From positions 372,001 to 436,000 of the forward strand of contig FSRD01000003.1 in assembly GCA_900129675.1 (NCBI GenBank): 64,000 nt of DNA, read 5' to 3'. Within the stretch, counting starts at the first letter, position 1. The number at the start of each line of letters is the position of its first letter. Position numbers and translations under genes: made by a program. Shown piece by piece: positions 24,833 through 34,496 of the stretch. Origin of the DNA: Bradyrhizobium erythrophlei. Lineage in GTDB: Bacteria > Pseudomonadota > Alphaproteobacteria > Rhizobiales > Xanthobacteraceae. The notes beneath the pieces are model-generated. The model ran no database searches, was not told the origin of the DNA, and saw only the letters and a list, made by a program, of their open reading frames with translations.

Positions 24833-26026
24833 ATGAACATTGTAACCGAAAGCCATATCTCGGGCGAACCGATTGGCGAAAAATCGCGCAAGCGTCCGAT
24901 TCGGATGGTGCGCTGGTTTATCATCGTCGGGCTGTTACTGGCGCTGCTGGTGGGCGGTCTGGTCGGCTTCAATGCGCTACGCAGTTACGGGATGGCGAAG
25001 TACTTCGCCAACATGAAGCCGCCGCCGGCCTCCGTCAGCATTGCCGAGGCCAGGACCGAAGTGATTCCCAACCTCTTGATCGCGGTCGGCGATCTCGCCG
25101 CCGTGCACCAGGTTAACGTCACCTCCGATGTCAGCGGGCGCATCACCGACATCATGTTCACTCCGGGTGCCAGCGTGAAATCGGGTACGCCGCTGGTTCA
25201 GTTGTTCGATGCCCCCGACCAGGGCGACCTCGCCAACTTCAAGGCGCAGGCTACGGTGGCGCAGCTTTCGCTCGACCGCGCCAAGCAGCTCGCCTCGCGC
25301 CAGTTCGGTCCGCAGGCGACCGTCGATACTGCGCAGGCGGCGTTCGACCAGGCCCAAGCCGGCATTGCCAAGACCGAGGCCTTGATCTCGCAGAAGCTGG
25401 TGCGCGCGCCGTTCGACGGCGAGCTCGGCGTTCGCAAGGTCGAAGTCGGTCAGTACCTGACCGCGGGCACCCAGATCGTCTCTCTGACTGATCTGTCCGA
25501 GCTCTATGCGAACTTCACCGTGACGGAAAAGGGCAGCGCCGCACTCAAGGTCGGACAGACCGTTCGGATCGCTGTCGACGCCTATCCGGGCCGCAAGTTC
25601 GAGGGCAAGATCAGTACCATCGAGCCGCAGGTCGCGACCGACACGCGCAACATCCGCGTACAGGCGACGATTACCAATCCCGATCATATTCTCAAGCCCG
25701 GCATGTTCACCACCACCACCGTGGTGCTGCCGGACAAGCCGGCGGTCGTCACCGTTCCCGAAACGGCGGTGGACTACACGCTCTATGGTGACTCGGTCTA
25801 TCTGATCACCGAGAAGAAGGAAGACGATGGCAAGACCAGCCTGACGGCTGTGCGCACCTTCGTCCAGACCGGCAATCGCCTCGACGGACGGGCTGAAATT
25901 CTCAAGGGCCTGAAGACCGGAGACCGGGTTGTTGCTGTCGGCCAGCTCAAGCTGCAGTCGGGCGCGGCCGTGACGATCTCCGCCGATCCGGCCCCGCCCA
26001 TCCCGGCGCAGCCGCCGCGCTACTGA
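24833..26026 (+). CDS. RND efflux periplasmic adaptor subunit
   Basis: A 397-residue membrane-fusion protein joining the inner-membrane pump to an outer-membrane channel. One TM helix (WFIIVGLLLALLVGGLVGF) lies near residue 30. The barrel-sandwich/lipoyl halves are at VTSDVSGRITDIMFTPGASVKSG and KLVRAPFDGELGVRKVEVGQ, with a helical hairpin between. It lacks a lipobox Cys, so it is anchored by the TM helix. It starts just after the TetR stop and ends 18 bases before the pump gene. Confidence 0.92.
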   Translation: MNIVTESHISGEPIGEKSRKRPIRMVRWFIIVGLLLALLVGGLVGFNALRSYGMAKYFANMKPPPASVSIAEARTEVIPNLLIAVGDLAAVHQVNVTSDVSGRITDIMFTPGASVKSGTPLVQLFDAPDQGDLANFKAQATVAQLSLDRAKQLASRQFGPQATVDTAQAAFDQAQAGIAKTEALISQKLVRAPFDGELGVRKVEVGQYLTAGTQIVSLTDLSELYANFTVTEKGSAALKVGQTVRIAVDAYPGRKFEGKISTIEPQVATDTRNIRVQATITNPDHILKPGMFTTTTVVLPDKPAVVTVPETAVDYTLYGDSVYLITEKKEDDGKTSLTAVRTFVQTGNRLDGRAEILKGLKTGDRVVAVGQLKLQSGAAVTISADPAPPIPAQPPRY

Positions 26027-26044
26027 TAACGAGAGACTGTCGCG

Positions 26045-29000
26045 ATGGTTTTTACCGATCTCTTCATCAAGCGTCCGGTTCTCTCGGTCGTCGTCAGCCT
26101 GCTGATCCTGTTGATCGGTCTGCGGGCAGCGACCACGCTGCCGATCCGGCAATATCCGAAACTGTCGAATACGGTCGTGACCGTCACGACGGTCTATCCG
26201 GGCGCGGCGGCGGATATGATTCAGGGTTTCATCACGACGCCGATCGAACAGGCGGTCGCCTCCGCCGAAGGCATCGACTACATCACCTCTTCCTCGGTGC
26301 TCGGCACCTCTACGATCCAGGTGTTCGTCAAGCTGAACTTCGATCCGAACCAGGCGCTGACCGAGGTTCTCGCCAAGGTAAACTCGGTTAGATACCTGAT
26401 CCCCAAGGAATCCAACGATCCGATCGTCAGCAAGACCACCGGCGATACCATTGCCGTGATGTATCTCGGCTTCTCGAGCGAGGAGCTCTCGGGTTCGGCG
26501 ATCTCGGACTATCTGACGCGCGTGGTGCAGCCAGTGCTGTCGACGGTCGACGGCGTGGCGTCGGCCGACATTCTTGGCGGCCAGACCTTCGCGATGCGGC
26601 TGTGGCTCGACCCGGTCAAGATGGCCGGACGCGGGGTGTCGCCGAACGACGTGTCGCTGGCCATCGCCGCCAACAACTTCCAGGCCGCGGCCGGTCAAGC
26701 CAAGGGCTATTTCATCGTCTCCAACGTCTCGACCAACACCGACCTGCGCAACCTCGACGAGTTCAAGCGCATGATCGTCAAATCGCAGGACGGCGGCTTC
26801 GTGCGGATCGAGGATATCGCCTCTGTCGAACTTGCCGCGCAGAGCACGGATGCGAGCGTTGCGTTCAACGGCGAGCACGCGATTTTCATCGGTATCAAGG
26901 CGACGCCGCAGGGCAACCCGCTGACACTGGTGAAGGGCGTTCGCGCGCTGTTTCCCGAGATGGAACGCAACCTGCCGCCGTCGATGAAGATGAAGGTGGC
27001 CTACGATTCCACCAAATTCATCCAGTCATCGATCAACGAAGTGGAGAAGACGCTCGGCGAAGCCGTGCTCATTGTCGTCGTCGTGATCTTCCTGTTCCTG
27101 GCCTCGTTCCGCTCGGTCGTCATTCCCGTCGTCACGATTCCGCTGTCGCTGGTCGGCGTCTGCAGCCTGATGCTGATCATGGGCTTCAGCATCAATCTGC
27201 TGACCTTGCTGGCGATGGTGCTGGCGATCGGACTCGTGGTCGACGACGCCATCGTGGTGGTGGAGAATATCCACCGCCATCTGGAAGAGGGCAAATCGCC
27301 GGTGCAGGCGTCGCTGCAGGGCGCGCGCGAAATTGTCGGTCCCGTGATCTCGATGACGATCACGCTCGCTGCCGTGTACGCGCCGATCGGCTTCCTCGGC
27401 GGTCTCACCGGCTCGCTGTTCCGCGAATTCGCCTTCACGCTCGCGGGCTCCGTGATCGTGTCGGGCGTGATCGCGCTGACGCTGTCGCCGATGATGTGCT
27501 CCGTCCTGCTCAAGAATACCGAAGAGGGGCGGTTCGCCAGGATCGTCAACAAGGTGTTCGGCGCCATGACGCGCTGGTACGGCCGCAAGCTCGACCGCTC
27601 GCTCGATTATCGTCCGATTACCGGGTTGTTCGCGCTGACGATCCTTGGCCTCGTCGGCTTCCTTTACATGCACACGTCCAAGGAGCTCGCGCCGGAAGAG
27701 GACCAGGGCATCGTGTTTGCGGTGACCAAGGCGCCGAAATACGCCAACATCGACTATATCGACTACTACGGCGAAAAGCTCGACAAGCAGTTCCAGAAGT
27801 TTCCGGAAACCGACCTTCGCTTCGTTCTGAACGGCATCAACGGTCCGCAGGGCGGGATCGCCGGCATGCTGCTCACGTCGTGGGATGAGCGCACCCGCTC
27901 GTCGATCCAGCTGAAGCCGCTGGTGCAGGCGGAACTCTCCAAGATCGAAGGCGTCAATGCGTTCGCCTTCAACCTGCCGCCGCTGCCGGGCGGGCCGGGC
28001 GGCTTGCCGGTGCAGATGGTCATCAATACCACCGCGGGCTTCCAGGCCGTCTATGAACAGATGGACAAGCTGAAGGCGGCCGCGCGCAAGAGCGGGTTGT
28101 TCATCGTCTCCGACAGCGACCTCGACTTCAACCAGCCGGTGGTGCGGATCAAGGTCGACCGCTCCAAGGCGAGCAACCTCGGCATCAACATGCAGCAGGT
28201 CGGCAATACGCTGGCGACGCTGCTGGGCGGCAATTACGTCAACCGCTTCAACCTCGAGGGGCGGTCGTACCAGGTGATCCCGCAGGTGCCACGCAGCCTG
28301 CGGCTGTCGCCGGAATCGCTCGGCGGCTATTACGTGCCGACCAACACCGGGCAACTGGTGCCGATCTCGACCATCGTGTCGATCGAGACCGGAACTGATC
28401 CGAATGCCCTGACGCATTATAACCAGCTCAACTCCGCGACCTTCCAGGCGGTGCCGATGCCGGGCGTCACCGTGGGCCAGGCCGTCGACTTCCTCGAAGG
28501 CGAGGCCAAGAAGATGCCATCGGGCTTCAGCCACGACTATCTCGCCGACTCCCGCCAGTATGTGCAGGAAGGCAACCAGCTCGCGATCACCTTCGGCTTT
28601 GCGCTGATCATCATCTTCCTGGTGCTGGCGGCGCAGTTCGAGAGTCTGCGCGATCCGCTGGTGATCATGATCAGCGTTCCCATGGCGATCGTCGGCGCGC
28701 TGATCCCGCTGTTCTTCGGTGTGGCGACGATGAACATCTACACGCAGGTGGGATTGCTGACGCTGGTGGGTCTCATCACCAAGCACGGCATCCTGATGGT
28801 GGAATTCGCCAACGAGTTGCAGCTCAACGAAGGGCTCGACCGGCGTTCGGCGATCGAGATGTCGGCCCGCATCCGGCTTCGTCCGATCCTGATGACGACG
28901 GCGGCGATGGTCACCGGATTGATTCCGCTCCTGACTGCATCGGGCGCCGGCGCCGCAAGCCGGTTCTCGATCGGGCTCGTGGTCGTCTCGGGCATGTCGA

Positions 29001-29140
29001 TCGGCACGCTGTTTACGCTGTTCGTGCTGCCCGCGGTGTATGTGACGATCGCGACCGATCACCGGGCCCATGCCGAGTCCGACCGCACCAGGGAAATCGA
29101 GGAATTCGATCTCGGCCGGACGGGGCTGAAGCCGACCTGA
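26045..29140 (+). CDS. RND multidrug efflux permease (HAE1 type)
   Basis: A 1031-residue proton-driven exporter, the normal length for AcrB-like pumps. The first TM follows FIKRPVLSVVVSLLILLIGL. TM4 carries the proton-relay Asp pair in GLVVDDAIVVVENI. Two large periplasmic loops follow TM1 and TM7, and the second TM bundle includes IIFLVLAAQFESLRDPLVIM. It probably exports toxic organic compounds. No outer-membrane TolC homologue is encoded here, so a shared channel must be used. Confidence 0.95.
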   Translation: MVFTDLFIKRPVLSVVVSLLILLIGLRAATTLPIRQYPKLSNTVVTVTTVYPGAAADMIQGFITTPIEQAVASAEGIDYITSSSVLGTSTIQVFVKLNFDPNQALTEVLAKVNSVRYLIPKESNDPIVSKTTGDTIAVMYLGFSSEELSGSAISDYLTRVVQPVLSTVDGVASADILGGQTFAMRLWLDPVKMAGRGVSPNDVSLAIAANNFQAAAGQAKGYFIVSNVSTNTDLRNLDEFKRMIVKSQDGGFVRIEDIASVELAAQSTDASVAFNGEHAIFIGIKATPQGNPLTLVKGVRALFPEMERNLPPSMKMKVAYDSTKFIQSSINEVEKTLGEAVLIVVVVIFLFLASFRSVVIPVVTIPLSLVGVCSLMLIMGFSINLLTLLAMVLAIGLVVDDAIVVVENIHRHLEEGKSPVQASLQGAREIVGPVISMTITLAAVYAPIGFLGGLTGSLFREFAFTLAGSVIVSGVIALTLSPMMCSVLLKNTEEGRFARIVNKVFGAMTRWYGRKLDRSLDYRPITGLFALTILGLVGFLYMHTSKELAPEEDQGIVFAVTKAPKYANIDYIDYYGEKLDKQFQKFPETDLRFVLNGINGPQGGIAGMLLTSWDERTRSSIQLKPLVQAELSKIEGVNAFAFNLPPLPGGPGGLPVQMVINTTAGFQAVYEQMDKLKAAARKSGLFIVSDSDLDFNQPVVRIKVDRSKASNLGINMQQVGNTLATLLGGNYVNRFNLEGRSYQVIPQVPRSLRLSPESLGGYYVPTNTGQLVPISTIVSIETGTDPNALTHYNQLNSATFQAVPMPGVTVGQAVDFLEGEAKKMPSGFSHDYLADSRQYVQEGNQLAITFGFALIIIFLVLAAQFESLRDPLVIMISVPMAIVGALIPLFFGVATMNIYTQVGLLTLVGLITKHGILMVEFANELQLNEGLDRRSAIEMSARIRLRPILMTTAAMVTGLIPLLTASGAGAASRFSIGLVVVSGMSIGTLFTLFVLPAVYVTIATDHRAHAESDRTREIEEFDLGRTGLKPT

Positions 29141-29170
29141 GGCCGCAAGCCCAATAGCGTTGAGGATCCA

Positions 29171-29190
29171 GCGGCGGCTTCGGCCGCCGC
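29171..29190. terminator. UUCG-capped hairpin after the RND gene
   Basis: GCGGCGGC pairs with GCCGCCGC around the stable TTCG tetraloop, 30 bases after the pump's stop. No T-run follows, so it is a weak terminator or a transcript-stabilising structure separating the pump from the kinase gene. Confidence 0.45.
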
Positions 29191-29256
29191 GGCTGTATAA
29201 ACCCTACCGCACTGCGGCAAGAGACAAATTCCTGTGTTCTTGCTAGACAGGGCGGG

Positions 29257-31830
29257 ATGAGCATTTCACTGCATCCCGATACGCCGGAAGGCCGGACGCT
29301 GGCGGCATCGCCGGCGGCAGCCGCGCCGCCTGCATCGGGACCGACGGGCACCAAGATCCGCAGCCGGCTGTTCACCAAATACGTCGCGCTGTTCGTCGCG
29401 GTGGTCGGCGTTGCATTGCTTTCCAACGGGATTTTCGAGGTTTTCTTCTACTATCGCGAGCACAAGCTGGCCCTGATCCGGATTCAGCACGAGCAGGCCG
29501 AGGCAGCGGCGGCCAAGATCAGCCAGTTCATCAAGGAAATCGAAAGCCAGCTCGGCTGGACCACCCAATTGCCCTGGTCGGCCGGGTCGCTGCAGGACCG
29601 CCGATTCGATGCGCTGCGGCTGTTGCGGCAGGTGCCGGCCATTACCGAACTGTCGCAGATCGATTCGACCGGCAAGGAGCGCTTGCGGGTATCGCGTCTG
29701 GCCATGGACGTCGTCGATTCCGGCCTCGACCTGTCCAAGGACCCGAAATTCACCGAGGCCGTCGCCAACAAGGTTTATTACGGGCCGGTCTATTTCCGGC
29801 GCGAATCCGAGCCCTATATGACGCTGTCGCTGGCCGGCACCCGCAAGGACGCCGGCGTCAGCATCGCCGAGGTCAATCTGAAGCTGATCTGGGACGTGGT
29901 TTCGCAGATCAAGGTCGGCGAGCGCGGCCATGCCTATGTCGTGGGTTCGCAGGGCCGCCTGATCGCCCACCCGGACATCAGCCTGGTGCTGCGCAACACC
30001 GACATGTCGAAGCTCGCGCAGGTGCAGGCTGCAATGTCGGGAAATCCGGATGGCGTGGACCCGTTGCAGGGCGCGCTGAACATTCAAGGGCAAGAGGTGC
30101 TGACGGCGTCCGCGCCGATCTTGCCGCTTAAATGGACCATGTTCGTCGAACTGCCGGTCAAGGAAGCCTATGCGTCGCTGTACCAGGCGCTGCAGCGGCT
30201 CGCGGTGGTGCTGCTGATGGCATCGATCTTCGCCGTGCTCGCCGGGATATTCCTGGCCCGGCGCATGGTCGGCCCGATCCAGGCGTTGCGGGCCGGCGCG
30301 GAGCGGATCGGCGGCGGCGATTTCGCCCAGCGCATCTCGATCAAAACCGGCGACGAACTGGAAGGCCTCGCCAACCAGTTCAACGACATGGGCGCGCGGC
30401 TGCAGGAATCCTATACAGACCTCGAGAACAAGGTAGATCAGCGTACCGCGGAGTTGAGCGAATCCCTGCAGCAGCAGACGGCCACCGCGGATGTGCTCAA
30501 GGTGATCAGCCGCTCGGCGTTTGACCTCAAATCAGTGCTGACGACGCTGACGGAATCGGCCAAGGCGCTGTGCGGCGCGTCGCTTGGCATCATTTGCCTG
30601 CGCGATAACGATGTGATGCGGCTGCAGGCTGAATCAGGTTGCACGCAGGCCTTCATCGATTTCATGAAGGCCAACCCGATCAAGCCGGGCCGTGATACGA
30701 TTACCGGCCGGGTCTTCATGGACGGCAAGCCGGTCCATGTGCCGGACGTGAAACTCGATCCCGAATATAATTTCGGTCAGGCGCCAACGATCGGCGATTA
30801 CAGGGCGGTGCTCGCGGTGCCCTTGATGCGCGACGGCGCCGTCGAAGGCGTGCTGCTGCTGGGACGGCCGGTGCCCGGGCCCTTCAGCCAGCGCCAGATC
30901 GATCTCGTCCAGACCTTTGCCGACCAGGCCGTCATCGCTATCGAGAACGTGCGCCTGTTCGAGCAGGTGCAGGAGCGCACCAGGGAGCTGTCGCTCTCGC
31001 TCGAAGACCTTCGCACCGCGCAGGACCGCCTGGTGCAGACCGAGAAACTCGCTTCGCTGGGCCAACTCACCGCCGGCATCGCGCACGAAATCAAGAATCC
31101 GCTCAATTTCGTCAACAATTTCTCGGCGCTGTCGGGTGAATTGATCGACGAACTGAACGATCTGCTCAAGGACGCTTCGCTCGACGACAAGACGCGCGAG
31201 GAGATCGACGAGCTGACGCATATGCTGAAGGGCAATCTGGAAAAGGTGGTTCAGCACGGCAAGCGCGCCGATTCGATCGTCAAGAACATGCTGCTGCATT
31301 CGCGCGAGGGATCGGGCGAGCACCGCCCGGCCGACATCAACGCGATCGTCGAGGAGAGCCTCAATCTCGCCTACCACGGCGCGCGCGCGGAAAAATCCGG
31401 ATTCAACATCAAGCTTGAGCGCGACCTCGATCCCGCAGCCGGGATGGTCGATCTCTACCCGCAGGAAATCACGCGCGTCTTCCTCAACCTGATTTCGAAC
31501 GGCTTCTACGCCGCGACCAAGCGCAAGGGAGCCGGCGACGAAACCTTCGAGCCGACATTGAGGGCGTCGACCAAAAGCCTGGGCGCCAAGGTCGAAATCC
31601 GGATTCGCGACAATGGCACCGGTATCCCTTTGGAGGTGAAGGAGAAAATGTTCAATCCCTTCTTCACCACCAAGCCCGCGGGCGAGGGAACCGGGCTTGG
31701 CCTGTCGATGAGCCACGACATCGTGGTGAAACAGCACGGCGGCACAATCGACGTCGATACCGAGCCTGGCGTATTCACCGAATTCATCATTACGCTGCCC
31801 CGAACCGGTGCAGCACAAGCCAAGGCATGA
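29257..31830 (+). CDS. Sensor histidine kinase with Cache, HAMP and GAF domains
   Basis: An 857-residue membrane sensor. TM1 is at ~42-66 and TM2 at ~313-335, enclosing a periplasmic Cache-like sensor (VYYGPVYFRRESEPYMTLS). HAMP follows at ~336-390, a coiled coil to ~415, a GAF domain at ~420-565, a phosphoacceptor helix with His610 (TAGIAHEIKNPLNFV), and the HATPase domain (DNGTGIPLEVK; GEGTGLGLSMS) to the end. Its stop codon lies inside a dispersed repeat. The receiver genes downstream are the obvious partners. Confidence 0.93.
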   Translation: MSISLHPDTPEGRTLAASPAAAAPPASGPTGTKIRSRLFTKYVALFVAVVGVALLSNGIFEVFFYYREHKLALIRIQHEQAEAAAAKISQFIKEIESQLGWTTQLPWSAGSLQDRRFDALRLLRQVPAITELSQIDSTGKERLRVSRLAMDVVDSGLDLSKDPKFTEAVANKVYYGPVYFRRESEPYMTLSLAGTRKDAGVSIAEVNLKLIWDVVSQIKVGERGHAYVVGSQGRLIAHPDISLVLRNTDMSKLAQVQAAMSGNPDGVDPLQGALNIQGQEVLTASAPILPLKWTMFVELPVKEAYASLYQALQRLAVVLLMASIFAVLAGIFLARRMVGPIQALRAGAERIGGGDFAQRISIKTGDELEGLANQFNDMGARLQESYTDLENKVDQRTAELSESLQQQTATADVLKVISRSAFDLKSVLTTLTESAKALCGASLGIICLRDNDVMRLQAESGCTQAFIDFMKANPIKPGRDTITGRVFMDGKPVHVPDVKLDPEYNFGQAPTIGDYRAVLAVPLMRDGAVEGVLLLGRPVPGPFSQRQIDLVQTFADQAVIAIENVRLFEQVQERTRELSLSLEDLRTAQDRLVQTEKLASLGQLTAGIAHEIKNPLNFVNNFSALSGELIDELNDLLKDASLDDKTREEIDELTHMLKGNLEKVVQHGKRADSIVKNMLLHSREGSGEHRPADINAIVEESLNLAYHGARAEKSGFNIKLERDLDPAAGMVDLYPQEITRVFLNLISNGFYAATKRKGAGDETFEPTLRASTKSLGAKVEIRIRDNGTGIPLEVKEKMFNPFFTTKPAGEGTGLGLSMSHDIVVKQHGGTIDVDTEPGVFTEFIITLPRTGAAQAKA

Positions 31831-31894
31831 TCCCCACCCGAAGGGCCGCGTTAGCGAAAAGTGGAAACCGGTTTTCGGGAAAGATCGTGCTCAA
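31825..31894. repeat. GCATGATC...GATCGTGC dispersed repeat, copy 1
   Basis: An imperfect palindrome containing GGAAACCGGTTTTCGG near its right end. It supplies the stop codon of the histidine kinase and lies before the receiver gene. A related copy is at 52816-52884. Confidence 0.65.
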
Positions 31895-31911
31895 ATATAT
31901 TGGAGGCAGAA

Positions 31912-32301
31912 TTGAGCGTTTACATACTCGTCGTCGATGACGAGCCCGATGTCGAAGCCCTGTTTCGCCAGCAATTCCGGCGCGATCTCAAGTCCGGGCG
32001 CTTTACGATGGAATTTGCTCCGTCGGCGCCCTCGGCCTTGCTGCGAGCCGCGGAAATTCGTGACCCGTCGCTGATCCTGATCCTGTCTGACATCAATATG
32101 CCCGGCATGAGCGGCCTTGAAATGCTGCCGAAGGTGCGCGCCGAACGGCCCGACGTGCCCGTGATCATGATCACCGCCTATGGCGACGCCGAGACGCGGC
32201 GCAAGGCGATCGAGCGCGGCGCGGTGGGTCTGTTGACCAAGCCGATCGATTTCGTGCTGCTGCGCCACGAGATCGATACCAGGCTCGGGCAAGCCGCATG
32301 A
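31912..32301 (+). CDS. Stand-alone receiver (REC) protein
   Basis: A 129-residue CheY-like receiver with no output domain. The acidic pocket is VVDDEPD at the N-terminus, the phosphoacceptor is Asp60 (LSDINMPGMSG), and the conserved Lys is in LLTKPIDF near residue 112. The start is TTG at 31912, preceded by TTGGAGG; an in-frame GTG at 31861 falls in a repeat. It overlaps the next gene by ATGA. It may be a phosphate shuttle or sink between the kinase and the receiver-cyclase. Confidence 0.88.
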   Translation: MSVYILVVDDEPDVEALFRQQFRRDLKSGRFTMEFAPSAPSALLRAAEIRDPSLILILSDINMPGMSGLEMLPKVRAERPDVPVIMITAYGDAETRRKAIERGAVGLLTKPIDFVLLRHEIDTRLGQAA

Positions 32302-33548
32302 CCGCAACCATCCTCGTCGTCGATGACGAGCCCGATCTCGAGGCTCTGGTACTGCAAAAGTTCCGCCGGCAGATCCGCGACGGTACGGTGGCCTTTATGT
32401 TCGCCCATGACGGGATCGAGGCGCTGGCCTCGATCGAGCAGCATCCGCATGTCGACATGGTGGTGTCCGATATCAACATGCCGCGGATGGACGGACTGTC
32501 GCTGCTCGCGAGACTGCAGGAGGCCGAGGACAAGAAATCGACCGTCATCGTTTCCGCCTATGGCGACATGAGCAACATCCGCACCGCGATGAACCGCGGC
32601 GCGTTCGACTTCCTGACCAAGCCGATCGATTTCGGCGATCTTGAAACGACGATCGACAAGACCATTCGTCATGTCGAGATGATGCGCGACGCGCGCCGCC
32701 GCCAGGCCGAGGCGGAGCGTGCCCATGCCTCGCTGTCGCGGTACTTTTCGCCGCAGATCGCAAGCCGCCTCGCATGCGAGGGCGAAGCCGACGGCATGGC
32801 GGTGCATTGGCGCGACGTCGCGGTCATCTTCACCGACATCACCGGTTTTACCTCGCTGGTGGAGACCGCGGCAGCTGAAGTGCTGGGCGCGCTGCTCAAC
32901 GAATATGTCGGCGGGATGACCGATGTCGTGTTCGCCCATGAGGGGACGGTCGCCAAGATCATCGGCGATGCGATCCAGGTTCTGTTCAACGCGCCCGGAG
33001 ACCAGCCGGATTATGCCAGGCGCGCGATTGCCTGTGCGCATGATCTCGATGCCTGGGCGCAGGCGTTCCGCGAACGCTGGAAGGCGAGGGGCGTGAATTT
33101 CGGCGCCACCCGGATCGGCGTTCACGCCGGTCCCGCGCTGGTCGGGAATTTCGGCGGCAGCCGGTTCTTCGACTACACCGCCTATGGCGACACCATCAAC
33201 ACCGCAGCACGGCTCGAGGCGGCCAACAAGTTCCTGGGCACCAGGATCTGCGTCAGCGCCGTGGTTGCCGACGCCGCCGGGGAGTTTCGCGGACGGCCGG
33301 TCGGCGATCTCATGCTGCGCGGCCGCAGCGAGCCGCTGCGCGCCTACGAACCGTTGCCGGAGGCGGTGTTCGCGGAGCGCGCGACATCGCAATATTCCGA
33401 TGCCTTCGCCAAGCTCGAAGCCGGCGATGCCACGGCTATGCCGGCCTTTGCCGCGCTGGTCGGGCTGCATGCCGACGATGCGCTCGCCGGCTTTCATCTG
33501 AAGCGGCTATTGAACGGCGCCAAGGGCGTCCGCATGCAGCTGGAATAA
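32298..33548 (+). CDS. Receiver-class III nucleotide cyclase
   Basis: A 416-residue response regulator whose output is a class III adenylate/guanylate cyclase. The REC domain (residues 1-125) has VVDDEPD, Asp58 (VSDINMPRMDG) and a Lys in FLTKPIDF. A short coiled coil leads to the cyclase domain (~165-345) with a first metal Asp in VAVIFTDITGFT, a second in AKIIGDAIQVLF and TAYGDTINTAARLE. It would make cAMP (or cGMP) when phosphorylated. Helical C-terminal ~60 residues are of unknown role. Confidence 0.92.
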   Translation: MTATILVVDDEPDLEALVLQKFRRQIRDGTVAFMFAHDGIEALASIEQHPHVDMVVSDINMPRMDGLSLLARLQEAEDKKSTVIVSAYGDMSNIRTAMNRGAFDFLTKPIDFGDLETTIDKTIRHVEMMRDARRRQAEAERAHASLSRYFSPQIASRLACEGEADGMAVHWRDVAVIFTDITGFTSLVETAAAEVLGALLNEYVGGMTDVVFAHEGTVAKIIGDAIQVLFNAPGDQPDYARRAIACAHDLDAWAQAFRERWKARGVNFGATRIGVHAGPALVGNFGGSRFFDYTAYGDTINTAARLEAANKFLGTRICVSAVVADAAGEFRGRPVGDLMLRGRSEPLRAYEPLPEAVFAERATSQYSDAFAKLEAGDATAMPAFAALVGLHADDALAGFHLKRLLNGAKGVRMQLE

Positions 33549-33582
33549 CGAGATACGAATAACAAGATCTGGAGAACGGACA

Positions 33583-34332
33583 ATGGACATGACGCGCGAT
33601 TTTCCGGCCGGGAATTACCGGTTCATTCCGGCGGTGTTTCAATATTCGAGCGGTGCCGCCGCCGCTCCCGGCTTTGAAATCGAGCGCGTGCGCTTCGACA
33701 AACCGGTAGCCCTGGCCGAGGGCTTTGCGCGGATCGCGACATATATCCAGGCGGTGGGACGGCCGCTGACGTCGTTCTGCGCCTGCGAACTGCGCTCGCC
33801 CGCCGCGTTTACCGAGGACGGCTTTCGCGCCTTCAACCAGCATTACGTCAAGACGCTGGCCGAATGGGGCCTGTTCGGCGGGACCACGAACCCGGTGGCG
33901 CGCAGCAATGTCTGCCCCGAGATCGATCCGCCCGCCGAGCCGTCGTTTTACGCGTTCTCGTTCACGCGCCCGGGTTCGGGCACGTCGCCGTCCTTCGTCA
34001 TCGCCGGCAGCGCCGAAGCGCGCGGCGGCGCCGGGAGCTATCCCGAGCGCATCGTGCGCTACCGCGATCTCAGTCCGGACGGCTTGAAGGAAAAGGTGAG
34101 GTTCACGACCGCGGAGATGGAGCGCCGCCTCGCCGAGTTCGGCTTCGGCTGGAACGACACCACGGCGGCGCAGGCCTACACCGTGCACGACTTCCATCCC
34201 GTTATTGTCGACGAACTGGTGCGCCGCGGCGCGACGCGCTCCGGATTGACCTGGCACTTCGCCCGTCCGCCGGTGATCGACCTCGAATACGAGATGGATT
34301 GCCGCCGCGTGCTGCGGGAGATGGTGGTCTGA
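33583..34332 (+). CDS. CnbZ-like 2-aminomuconate-type deaminase
   Basis: A 249-residue protein whose conserved blocks (AGNYRFIPAVFQYSSG, FCACELRSPAAF, NPVARSNVCPE, SFVIAGSAEARGG, GLTWHFARPPV) resemble the 2-amino-5-chloromuconate deaminase CnbZ group, a RidA-related family. Such enzymes release ammonia from aminomuconate-type intermediates of nitro- or aminoaromatic breakdown. No aminophenol dioxygenase is nearby, so the substrate here may be different. The family assignment is from memory of the conserved pattern. Confidence 0.5.
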   Translation: MDMTRDFPAGNYRFIPAVFQYSSGAAAAPGFEIERVRFDKPVALAEGFARIATYIQAVGRPLTSFCACELRSPAAFTEDGFRAFNQHYVKTLAEWGLFGGTTNPVARSNVCPEIDPPAEPSFYAFSFTRPGSGTSPSFVIAGSAEARGGAGSYPERIVRYRDLSPDGLKEKVRFTTAEMERRLAEFGFGWNDTTAAQAYTVHDFHPVIVDELVRRGATRSGLTWHFARPPVIDLEYEMDCRRVLREMVV

Positions 34333-34363
34333 GAGTCTGACTGGAGCGAAACAGGCCTTCTTT

Positions 34364-34482
34364 CGTCATTGCGAGGAGCGACTTGTCCGCCGTAGCTCAA
34401 CGAGCGAAGGCGGAAGCGACGAAGCAATCCATTCTTTCTTTGTGAGGTGAGATGGATTGCTTCGCTTGCGCTCGCAATGACG
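34364..34482. repeat. Family A palindromic repeat, copy 4
   Basis: CGTCATTGCGAGGAGC and GAAGCAATCCAT mirrored by ATGGATTGCTTCGC and CTCGCAATGACG, with a longer centre. It sits between convergent genes, the CnbZ-like gene and the end of the transporter island. Confidence 0.85.
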
Positions 34483-34496
34483 ATGTTGAAACGGCG

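Noticed and set aside
29266..30093. Long minus-strand frames inside the RND and kinase genes
   Set aside because: High GC leaves few stops on the opposite strand; compositions are biased to Arg, His and Pro and no motif appears.
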